A stretch of 51,062 nucleotides of DNA from Gilichinskyi gelida (GTDB lineage Bacteria; Acidobacteriota; Thermoanaerobaculia; Gp7-AA8), in contig JBBPII010000024.1 of assembly GCA_038040385.1 (NCBI GenBank), forward strand, positions 1 through 51,062. Direction: 5' to 3'. Positions 1-6,406 of this stretch are shown piece by piece (position 1 is the stretch's first letter; the number at the start of each line of letters is the position of its first letter). A program made the position numbers and the translations under genes. The notes below the pieces were generated by a model. That model ran no database searches and had not been told where the DNA came from. It saw only the letters and a program-made list of their open reading frames with translations.

Positions 1-47
1 CTCGGCACGAGCGCTCAACCACGCGGAGCGCGCCGCGTAGCGGCTTC

Positions 48-132
48 GTTCAACAACGGCATGCACCCGACGCCCCTTCAGCGTGCCTCTTATGCTCTTG
101 AACGGGGGCGCGGGTGATGCCGGGCGTTGGAC
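48..132 (+). other. attC recombination site 1
   Basis: An inverse core GTTCAAC (48-54) and a core GTTGGAC (126-132) match the integron consensus RYYYAAC and GTTRRRY. The sequence between them folds as an imperfect palindrome: the left arm GGCATGCACCCGACGCCCC pairs with the right arm GGGGGCGCGGGTGATGCC. It closes the cassette to the left, only 47 bases of which are visible, with no gene that can be called in them. The next gene starts 15 bases after the core. Confidence 0.85.
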
Positions 133-146
133 GGCGAGGACGAAAC

Positions 147-416
147 GTGGACGACGTCTGGGTCTTTAACGGAACAACCAACCGATTCCCCAGCGCGGTC
201 TTCGCATCGAAGGAATCTGCGGAAGACTGGATCCGCGCCAACACTCTCACGGGCACCTTATTAATAACGCGTTATCCAGTTGGAAAAGCAGTTTACGACT
301 GGGCTGTGGCCACCGGGCAGTTCACACCGAAAGGTGAGAAACATCGCTCAGCGGAGTTCATCGCGAACTTCAGCTCCGGAGCTCAGGATCATTTTCATTT
401 TGAGAACGGTGAGTAG
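147..416 (+). CDS. cassette protein, DUF7710-like
   Basis: This is an 89-aa soluble protein with no signal peptide. The pattern WVFNG near the start, then a W-I helix, YPVGKAVYDWA in the middle and DHFHFENG at the end is typical, from memory, of the DUF7710 family, which is common in integron cassettes; its function is unknown. I chose the GTG at 147 because GAGGA lies six bases upstream and because the in-frame ATG at 114 lies inside attC1. The gene fills the cassette between attC1 and attC2. It has no promoter of its own that I can see, so it probably depends on read-through transcription from upstream. Confidence 0.8.
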   Translation: MDDVWVFNGTTNRFPSAVFASKESAEDWIRANTLTGTLLITRYPVGKAVYDWAVATGQFTPKGEKHRSAEFIANFSSGAQDHFHFENGE

Positions 417-426
417 CCAAAACGCC

Positions 427-526
427 GTCCAACTTTCAGCTGCAGCGGACTTCGACCCGCTCGCTGTTATCCTTGGCTTCACGTCCACGCGGCGGGCCGA
501 AGCCGCTGAGCTGTGGTCCGTTGGGC
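427..526 (+). other. attC recombination site 2
   Basis: The inverse core is GTCCAAC (427-433) and the core is GTTGGGC (520-526). The arms CAGCTGCAGCGG and CCGCTGAGCTGTGG, with GACCCGC opposite GCGGGCC, form the usual long attC hairpin. It ends the DUF7710 cassette 10 bases after its stop codon. Confidence 0.88.
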
Positions 527-601
527 CGACTCAACCGCCATGGGTAGGGATTTCACCTCGGGAAGACACTCCAAGATGGAACGATCGCATTGGAGGAACA
601 C

Positions 602-1312
602 ATGCGAAAGGCACTTGGACTTCTGCTGATCACGTGCGTCACTGGAGCGGTGGCGTGCAAGAGCGAAACCACCACCAACAATCTCAGTGACACGAGCGCG
701 ACCACTATGACTGACACCTCGGCCACCACCAGCACCATGGCGACCGACCTGACCGGAACTTCGACCACGGGCACGATGGTGGCGGAGTCACACTCGATTG
801 GTCTCGTCGATGCGACAAATGCTGAGTACGTTACGTCATCATGGGCCGGAACCGGTAATTCTGGAACGATGACCGTGCGGATTGTAAATAGAACCGAACG
901 CGAATGGCTTATCCACGTTGACGTCGGAACTAAGCTCGAGCCTTCCAACAGTGGCGTACAATCGATGGTCGTGACGGAGGAGCTACATGTCACAATGCAT
1001 CCACACGACTCCCAAACGCTCGACGTCGAGGTTTCTTGCTTGGACATAAGCAAAGACACCCCGGACACGACCGACAGAGGATGGAGTGCGAACGTATCGA
1101 CAGGCCTGGCTGCGTTCATCGGGTGCGTGAAGGGCGGCGACGACGCCGACAAGCTCCAGATAGCGGTATGGGCGGCTCGCGGCGCCACCCGCGAGCAGTG
1201 GGTCGACTATTTTGTGACATATCAAGGTGCGTCGCGCGCAGAAGCACTACAAATGGCTATCGCCGCTGAGGACGATGGTCGCGCTATTCTAGCCAGGTGT
1301 CCGTCATCATAA
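602..1312 (+). CDS. cassette-borne predicted lipoprotein
   Basis: This 236-aa protein starts with MRKALGLLLITC and has a probable lipidation Cys at about residue 19 (context TGAVAC), so it is likely exported and membrane-anchored. The Cys context is a weak lipobox, because Leu is not at -3. A Ser/Thr-rich linker (residues about 20-60) precedes a globular domain of about 170 residues with two further Cys. I do not recognise the domain. The ATG at 602 follows GGAGGA at a good distance, so it is preferred over the in-frame ATG at 590. It is the only gene between attC2 and the split attC3. Confidence 0.78.
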   Translation: MRKALGLLLITCVTGAVACKSETTTNNLSDTSATTMTDTSATTSTMATDLTGTSTTGTMVAESHSIGLVDATNAEYVTSSWAGTGNSGTMTVRIVNRTEREWLIHVDVGTKLEPSNSGVQSMVVTEELHVTMHPHDSQTLDVEVSCLDISKDTPDTTDRGWSANVSTGLAAFIGCVKGGDDADKLQIAVWAARGATREQWVDYFVTYQGASRAEALQMAIAAEDDGRAILARCPSS

Positions 1313-1704
1313 TGTTAAGAATACTTTGCATGCAGCTTGCGTTGCCACCAACAGCCAACGAGGGTGGACATACCATCGTAAACAAGTATCTGCCGCGGGC
1401 GCCACCTCGTACTCGGCACACGACGGTCATGAATTGCGGCCCAACTCTTCACTGCAGCCGACGCGCGGCCATACGCTGGCCCGCCGCTTCGTGCGCCAGG
1501 AAAAGCCTGGGGAGGAGGAAGCGATGTGAGTTGAAGCACAGAGTGGAAACCTCCTGAAGCAACCCGACAGGTGTAAGTCCTGTCCCGCCAGGAGTGGCCG
1601 TCAGCGGGAAGCGAGTCTTGCGTGGTGTTGATCGGAGTAATCCGAGCTGCGAAGCGTAGACAGCGAGTGAGCAGGCTGTGTGATGGAGCCTCGAAAGGGG
1701 CCTA

Positions 1705-1711
1705 GAAGCGG
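1705..1711 (+). other. EBS1 of the group II intron
   Basis: GAAGCGG is the exact reverse complement of CCGCTTC, the last seven bases of the 5' exon (1484-1490). It lies in the part of the intron where domain I is expected. This pairing would guide both splicing and re-insertion into attC sites carrying CCGCTTC, such as attC6. Confidence 0.75.
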
Positions 1712-2102
1712 AGCCGACGTCGTGAAGCGCACGGAAGGCAACATCGAGGGCGTCGCAAATGGCCTGACGCAATCGGTCCGCCGGGGTCGATAGAGCAGAG
1801 CATGTTCGCAAAGGGGTTGCCTGGGAACCTGGGAGATCCTGCCGTTTCCACGAGAGCGCTCGAAGGCAGAGGATTGAGGCACCGGCGCAGTACCGAAGAG
1901 GAGCCGGCAAACAGCAACTCCCCGCTGCCTGGCGAAGCGCAGCAGTCCGTGGTACCGCGAAGTGAGGAAAACGAAACGACGCGGGATGGGCGGCAGGAAG
2001 TCGGAGCGCTCCGAAAGTACCGAGGAAGCCGGAGAAGCGAACCCCCGCGCGATCCGGTGGAGGGAAGAGGGGCGCCGGGTCACGGAACTGCTGAAGGGCA
2101 AC

Positions 2103-2240
2103 ATGAGCGAGACATCGGGCCCGCACACAGTGTCAACGAAACTTCAGCGGATAGCGGAAAACTGGCCTTTGTCGACCAGGGGGTGCACGACGGTCTACCG
2201 CGCGCAGCGAACCCGTGACCCGAGGAGCCGGATGCGGTAG
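2103..2240 (+). pseudogene. group II intron reverse transcriptase, N-terminal stub
   Basis: The ATG at 2103 opens a frame whose first residues, MSETSGPHTVSTKLQRIAE, match the usual beginning of intron-encoded reverse transcriptase/maturases. After about 19 codons the similarity stops. The frame runs 26 more codons into domain V and ends at 2240. All catalytic (YADD), maturase and DNA-binding regions, normally 400-600 residues, are missing, so an internal deletion of well over 1 kb is the simple explanation. It cannot make an active enzyme; splicing or mobility would need a related maturase supplied in trans. Confidence 0.8.
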
Positions 2241-2465
2241 TCCCGCACGTCCGGATCTGCAGGGGGGCCGGGGCGAGCAATCGCCTCGGTCTACCCGACC
2301 GCGGCTGGTCTAGCGCGGCGCTGCGCGTCGCGCTGCCGGGGCGTGAAGGCCGCGCGCGGCTGAGTGAAAGACCGTTGGGCCGCGAAACTGTCTGGGTGGG
2401 TGACAAACATGTACTGAAGTCAAATCACCGCGCTGCGTGCTTACTTGAGGTGTACCGGGGGTGTT

Positions 2466-2903
2466 ATGAATTCGTTTTGGTTCTGGTTCAAATTCAGCAA
2501 GCTGAAACAGGCATTTTCGGCAGATCGCGCTACGCTTTTTGACGCGAACCACTCTGGAGATGCCAAGTTTGCCCTCGGCAACGTCGTGCTCCTAAAAGAC
2601 AGCAGATACAGCACAACGATCGTGGGTGAGGGAGTCTCGGCGTGGCAACAAATCGTGGCTGATCCCAAGGCGGTTTCGGCGGCACTCACCTGTAACCGAT
2701 GCGGCTTCTGCCACGTCATCCGGGCAAGGCATAGAGGGATCAACCTAATCAGAATATCGGAGTTCGGATATTTCGGAGATCAGTACCAAGGAATGTACCA
2801 GTCTGACTGGTTTAGGCTTGTCGCTCCGCAGGTGCAGCTCGAGAATAGGCTCGTGTGTCACAGCTGCAAGGTCGAAGATGTGCCTCGGGTGCGCCTGTAC
2901 TAA
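2466..2903 (+). CDS. cassette protein with CxxC pairs
   Basis: This 145-aa protein begins MNSFWFWFKFSKLKQ and has two cysteine clusters, CNRCGFC near residue 76 and CHSC near residue 132. Together they could bind one zinc ion or form redox pairs; this is inference. I do not recognise a family. The ATG at 2466 is preferred over the GTG-type start at 2445, with a weak GGGGGTG upstream. It sits between attC3 and attC4, and its base composition is lower in GC than the backbone. Confidence 0.7.
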   Translation: MNSFWFWFKFSKLKQAFSADRATLFDANHSGDAKFALGNVVLLKDSRYSTTIVGEGVSAWQQIVADPKAVSAALTCNRCGFCHVIRARHRGINLIRISEFGYFGDQYQGMYQSDWFRLVAPQVQLENRLVCHSCKVEDVPRVRLY

Positions 2904-2944
2904 GGGGTCGCAATGAAGCGCGCCACAGTTGCAGGCAGGCTGCG

Positions 2945-3013
2945 GCCCAACAAGGCGCTCCAGACGGACGGGCCTCGCTTCGCTCGGCCCGCCGCTGAGC
3001 GCCGGCGTTAGGC
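2945..3013 (+). other. attC recombination site 4
   Basis: The inverse core is GCCCAAC (2945-2951) and the core GTTAGGC (3007-3013). AAGGCGCTCCAG faces CTGAGCGCCGG, and the centre GACGGGCC/GGCCCGCC forms the tip. At 69 bp this is the shortest attC of the array and a classic one. Confidence 0.92.
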
Positions 3014-3309
3014 CGTCGGTGCGCGGCCACCGCCCGTCCCTGCAAGCCGGTCTCCGTTTCGCGGTGGGTAACGGCGATCGGCACCAGCAGCGCCCTGAAT
3101 CTCGGCGTCACGCCGGTTGCAGTTCGCTCCCGCCGAGTACCTCGTTCCTCGCGGCAACCGCCGCGCCGCTCTGCCGAACGTTCAGGTGGGTGGCAACATC
3201 GGCATTCAGGAAAGTGTCGAAACGCCGCGTCATCCGCAAAGGAACGTCGCCAGATAGTGCACGAATATTGCAAGCGTTTTAGGAGCGTGCCACTGAAAGG
3301 AGCTTAATC
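3014..3309. other. cassette leader without a gene
   Basis: These 296 bases lie between attC4 and the 60-aa cassette gene. No convincing reading frame, second attC or hairpin terminator was found. The length would allow a cassette-specific promoter or a leader RNA, but I see no clear -10/-35 pair. Confidence 0.4.
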
Positions 3310-3492
3310 ATGAGCAACTCGTCAAGGGACTTGGAAGACGCACACAACAAAGGGCAGAGCGACGCTGGCCGAAACTCGTACAACCAGCCGGTTCCGATGG
3401 ACCCGTCCGCGTATCTCTACGGCGACGAGGCGGTGAAGGATTGGAACGAGCTGAACGACTCGTACGACAAGGGTTGGGACAACGGCTCGTAG
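3310..3492 (+). CDS. 60-aa cassette protein
   Basis: A short acidic protein (60 aa) with AHNKGQSDA near the start and the tail SYDKGWDNGS. The HNKGQ and YDKGW motifs resemble, from memory, a family of small hypothetical proteins also seen in integron cassettes; no function is known to me. AAAGGAG lies nine bases before the ATG, which gives a strong start. It is followed 107 bases later by attC5. Confidence 0.75.
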   Translation: MSNSSRDLEDAHNKGQSDAGRNSYNQPVPMDPSAYLYGDEAVKDWNELNDSYDKGWDNGS

Positions 3493-3599
3493 GCCGCGTT
3501 GTAGCTCCTCCCGTGCCTCCTCCGAGCATGGCGTGGCTTTGCTTGGAACCTTCGTGGCGAGAGGTTCAACGGGGGGGGCGACGAGAGGTGCTACCCGCG

Positions 3600-3718
3600 G
3601 CCTAACTCGGCGTTGCAGCCGACGTGGCCCCGGTCGTTGCCGCGTTCCGCGCAAGAAGCACCTCCAGGTATTCTGCCATGTGGAGGGGCCACGCAGCTGA
3701 ACGCCAGATCCGTTAGGC
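3600..3718 (+). other. attC recombination site 5
   Basis: The inverse core is GCCTAAC (3600-3606) and the core GTTAGGC (3712-3718). GGCGTTGCAGCCGACGTGG pairs with CCACGCAGCTGAACGCC. At 119 bp it has a longer terminal loop than attC4. Confidence 0.92.
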
Positions 3719-3845
3719 CGATTCGCGAAGTTGCACGCCTTTCAACCACCAGTTTCGGCATGCGTCAAAAGAGGTGGTGTGGCAATGGCCGTATCCGCAC
3801 ACTCCTAAGATACCAAAGCCGTAAATTGTGGTATGGAGGTGTCCG

Positions 3846-4493
3846 ATGACAAAATTGTTTTTGTCGGCATTCGTATTATCCACATTCTTCGCGCAACGGG
3901 GCATGTCCCAGCAATATACGTGCTCCGCCGGCACTTGGCATGTCGCCATTGAGCAGAACCCGATGCTGACCAATTGCGGAACCTTCACAAACATCCCAGT
4001 CGCTGCCGCCACAAGTTGTCCTGCGGCAATCACGGCGGCACTAAGCTTGTTCAATAGCGCGCCTATGACGGATTGCTTTCGCCCCGGCTGCAAGACCTGC
4101 ATTGAAAAAGCGAACCCAGGCGTTACGGTTAGCAATGTTTCGACTATCACACTTATCGCAGGTACGCCAACATGCGTTGTTCATCCATACGTTGTGAACA
4201 ACAACAATTTTGTTAACTACCAAGTCGACATTCCATACACGTGTAAGTATACGGTCGAATCGGCCTGTCCTCCCAAAACCATCGCTACTACCGTCAATGG
4301 CGTCGTGTTCTGCTGCACCTCGAACGACGACGGCGCTGTCGGGAGTAATACATCTCAATTCTGTTGTACTAGGAGCGCGTGTCCGGCCGGAACAATTGAA
4401 ACGGTTGTCAATGGCGTGACATTTTGCTGTGCTGTCGAAAGCGGTGCGTCAATCAATGGCGACACGCTCAAATTTTGCTGCTCAAAGAAGTAA
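3846..4493 (+). CDS. secreted Cys-rich repeat protein (cassette)
   Basis: This 215-aa protein has a signal peptide (MTKLFLSAFVLSTFFAQ, cut near residue 22-25) and about 20 cysteines. The C-terminal half holds two copies of one unit: ACPPKTIATTVNGVVFCC at about residues 141-158 and ACPAGTIETVVNGVTFCC at about 178-195, each followed after about 17 residues by another CC pair. Such spacing points to a disulphide-stapled extracellular domain. I do not recognise the family. GGAGG lies before the ATG at 3846, which is preferred over the upstream in-frame start at 3828. It is the only gene between attC5 and attC6. Confidence 0.8.
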   Translation: MTKLFLSAFVLSTFFAQRGMSQQYTCSAGTWHVAIEQNPMLTNCGTFTNIPVAAATSCPAAITAALSLFNSAPMTDCFRPGCKTCIEKANPGVTVSNVSTITLIAGTPTCVVHPYVVNNNNFVNYQVDIPYTCKYTVESACPPKTIATTVNGVVFCCTSNDDGAVGSNTSQFCCTRSACPAGTIETVVNGVTFCCAVESGASINGDTLKFCCSKK

Positions 4494-4545
4494 CGCTTTT
4501 GGGTCGAAGTTCTAGCCACGCTGGTCGGCTGCGAGCTTTACAACG

Positions 4546-4705
4546 GCCTAACTCGTGAACGGCCGGGAACATGGGTACCTCTCGGTAGCAGCCGACGCAC
4601 GGCCGTCGCTTGGCCCGCCGCTTCCGCGGCTCGAACAGCGCGACGCGTTGCGTCGCGCTGTCCGAGCGGACAGGCCGTGCGCGGCTGAACCGAAGACCGT
4701 TAGGC
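4546..4705 (+). other. attC recombination site 6 (empty intron site)
   Basis: The inverse core is GCCTAAC (4546-4552) and the core GTTAGGC (4699-4705), 160 bp in all. CAGCCGACGCACGGCC pairs with GGCCGTGCGCGGCTG, and a second hairpin (AGCGCGACGCGTTGCGTCGCGCT) forms the tip. GGCCCGCCGCTTCCGCGGCT at 4612-4631 is exactly the two intron flanks of attC3 joined, so this is a copy of the intron's target without the intron. Confidence 0.92.
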
Positions 4706-4718
4706 CTCAAGGCGACGT

Positions 4719-5399
4719 ATGACCAACAACGACCAATTCTCAACCGATGAGGCAATCCGAGCGTACTTGCCATTGATGCACGAACTTACCATTCGGATTG
4801 ATCTCGTAGCACACGCCTGCGAGGGACGACTCAATCTGTCGCCTCCGTATGCGCGAGAGTATGCCTATCTGCAATTCCGCCGCATGTGTGAGCTGATCGC
4901 CTTGGGCTGCCTCGGGCTACACGGAGATCTTCCAGAGGCGCAGACCCAGTCTGCAAAGAAGGAGTGGAATGCAGAGAAAATTATGCGGCTACTTCACAGA
5001 AGTTATCCGCACTCGTTTCCGCAGCCTGTCATAAGGGAAAAGACGCCAAACGGGTGGAATATCCAGGCCAATTCAAAGCCAAACGCATTAACCCTCGAGG
5101 AATTCAGAACGCTGTACTCTGAATGTGGCGAAGTTCTCCATAGGGGCACGATCCGATCCATTCACGCATCGGTGCCTCTCAATGAAATGGACTATCAGAA
5201 GGTTATCGACTGGCAACGCAAAGTGGTCGATTTGATGAACGAGCATCTGGTCGGTAGAGCAAACGCAGCTGGGTTCTATGTTGTGTCCCTCCTAACCACT
5301 TCCGGCTTTCCTGAATGCAGCATCTTTTCACCAAATCAATCGGGTGGCATGGACGTAGCGATACGACGAATGAGCACCATTGCCAGCCCATCCACGTAG
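4719..5399 (+). CDS. cassette protein of unknown function
   Basis: A soluble 226-aa protein starting MTNNDQFSTDEAIRAYL. The N-terminal half is predicted helical (IDLVAHACEGRLNLS, YLQFRRMCELIALGCLG); the C-terminal part after residue 160 is less regular. No signal peptide, membrane helix or familiar motif is visible. The ATG follows the attC6 core by 13 bases. It ends 72 bases before attC7. Confidence 0.7.
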   Translation: MTNNDQFSTDEAIRAYLPLMHELTIRIDLVAHACEGRLNLSPPYAREYAYLQFRRMCELIALGCLGLHGDLPEAQTQSAKKEWNAEKIMRLLHRSYPHSFPQPVIREKTPNGWNIQANSKPNALTLEEFRTLYSECGEVLHRGTIRSIHASVPLNEMDYQKVIDWQRKVVDLMNEHLVGRANAAGFYVVSLLTTSGFPECSIFSPNQSGGMDVAIRRMSTIASPST

Positions 5400-5470
5400 T
5401 GTCACTTTCCGCCCGTGCAGCGGCACGTCGGCCACTCCGTTTCCAGCCCGCCGGAGAGGCGCTTCGTGTG

Positions 5471-5576
5471 GCCTATTAATAACTCTGCGCTCCAGCCGAC
5501 CGGAACCGCCGCACCAGCGTCGTGGGTGCTACAGTGCTGCGTGCGGTTCCGGCGGCTGAGCGCTGAGCCGTTAGGC
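5471..5576 (+). other. attC recombination site 7 with a disturbed inverse core
   Basis: The core GTTAGGC is at 5570-5576. The right arm GGTTCCGGCGGCTGAGCGC pairs with GCGCTCCAGCCGACCGGAACC on the left. The inverse core reads GCCTATTAATAAC (5471-5483) where GCCTAAC is expected, as if six bases had been inserted. Because the inverse core is one of the two strands paired at the site of IntI binding, this site may recombine poorly. Confidence 0.8.
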
Positions 5577-5708
5577 CGATCAGGGTGTGGAAACGCGCTA
5601 TTCGGACACTCCTAAAGAAGTACAACCTTCGTCGCATCCGAATGCGAGCGGCGCCGTCGTGCGATGGCTCGCGAGCACGACGACGACGCAGACAAGAAGG
5701 AGCGACGT

Positions 5709-6119
5709 ATGTCATCAATTGACACAGCCGACCAAATCACACCAGCAACAAAGTACGCCACAGTCGTAACTAGCGGTCAGTCCGCACTCCGAGCACTGCT
5801 TACACTGAATGGCGGCGCTACTATCGCCTTCCTCACATTCATGGGGCATCTCTGGGATAAGGGGACGGTGCCACTCGAGAGTAGTCACATCCTTATCATC
5901 GCCCTGAAATTATTCATCTACGGGGCGTTCTTCGCGGTGCTAGCGTACGGCACGATCTTTCTCACGAATTGCCTCAGCAGTGTCCACTGGCATAAATCAT
6001 CTAATGCGATGTTTGGTATAACGGTTCTATGCGGCTTTGTCTCGTTGGGCTGCTTTCTCGCCGCGAGCTGGCGCGCGGTCGCCGGCTTTAACTCAGTCAG
6101 TAGTCTGCTCTCGAAATGA
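5709..6119 (+). CDS. three-helix membrane protein (last cassette)
   Basis: A 136-aa protein with three hydrophobic helices at about residues 28-48 (LLTLNGGATIAFLTFMG), 57-85 (IIALKLFIYGAFFAVLAYG) and 100-125 (GITVLCGFVSLGCFLAAS). Small proteins of this design are frequent in integron cassettes; the function is unknown. The ATG at 5709 follows AAGGAG closely. It is preceded by attC7 but has no recognisable attC behind it, so it is the array end, or its attC has decayed. Confidence 0.75.
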   Translation: MSSIDTADQITPATKYATVVTSGQSALRALLTLNGGATIAFLTFMGHLWDKGTVPLESSHILIIALKLFIYGAFFAVLAYGTIFLTNCLSSVHWHKSSNAMFGITVLCGFVSLGCFLAASWRAVAGFNSVSSLLSK

Positions 6120-6395
6120 TGATCGGCACATGATTCACGCAGAGTCTTGACTTCAAGTTTGAACTGCAACAATGACGGTTGAATCATAGTCGCTCTCTCC
6201 GCAAGGGATTGCAGAGCATCTCGCGTGGTTCGCACGCGCCGCGGAGCCGCCGAAATCAAAACGGGGCGTGGTGCCACCCTGTGAACCGATCAAGGAACCT
6301 ACGTCTTGGGCGAGTATCCGAGCGCGCGTCAGCGCGCCCGGCACCTCGGTGGGCGGGAGGTGACGACGGAGTACAGGGCGCGCTGCTGCGCGCCC
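6120..6395. other. array/backbone border
   Basis: No gene is visible in these 276 bases. The left part is AT-richer like the cassettes. From about 6225 it becomes GC-rich backbone, and it ends in a palindromic GCGCGC repeat. I could not find attC cores here. Confidence 0.4.
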
Positions 6396-6406
6396 CTACG
6401 GCGCCG
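6321..6406. repeat. palindromic GCGCGC repeat, degenerate copy
   Basis: Two arms, AGCGCGCGTCAGCGCGCCC and GGGCGCGCTGCTGCGCGCCC, face each other across about 35 bases. The right arm with its CTACGGCG tail is shared with the perfect copy at 11492-11565. It lies just beyond the 3' end of the acyl-CoA synthetase gene and may act as its terminator. Confidence 0.65.

Larger units (their letters stand above)
1491..2299 (+). mobile_element. group II intron in attC, ORF-deleted
   Basis: The element starts with GTGCG (1491) and ends with CTACCCGAC (2299), as group II introns do. A domain V hairpin at about 2220-2258 has GAGCCGGATGCGG with its partner CCGCACGTCCGG and contains the AGC triad. Domain VI follows (CCGGGGCGA, loop GCAA, TCGCCTCGG) with an unpaired A at 2293, seven bases from the 3' end. 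GAAGCGG (1705-1711) is a perfect EBS1 for the 7-base IBS1 CCGCTTC (1484-1490) just before the intron. At 809 nt it is less than half the usual length with an ORF; domain IV holds only a reverse-transcriptase stub. attC insertion is a known habit of the IIC-attC group, but I have not assigned the class. Confidence 0.92.
1439..2380 (+). other. attC recombination site 3, split by a group II intron
   Basis: The inverse core GCCCAAC is at 1439-1445 and the core GTTGGGC at 2374-2380. The left half (1439-1490) and right half (2300-2380) pair with each other: CAGCCGACGCGCGGCC opposes GGCCGCGCGCGGCTG. Joined, they make a 133-bp attC that closely resembles attC6. The 809 bases between the halves are an intron. 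The flanking sequence GGCCCGCCGCTTC / CGCGGCT occurs uninterrupted in attC6 at 4612-4631, which shows the empty site directly. Confidence 0.9.

Noticed and set aside
1449..2128. 225-codon and 175-codon minus-strand frames within the intron
   Set aside because: They are antisense to a structured ribozyme RNA and show no protein similarity; the plus-strand domain signatures explain the conservation.
2812..3282. Overlapping long frames on both strands across attC4
   Set aside because: They run through the attC palindrome and give Arg/Ala-rich peptides typical of non-coding GC-rich hairpins; the CxxC gene on the plus strand explains the region.
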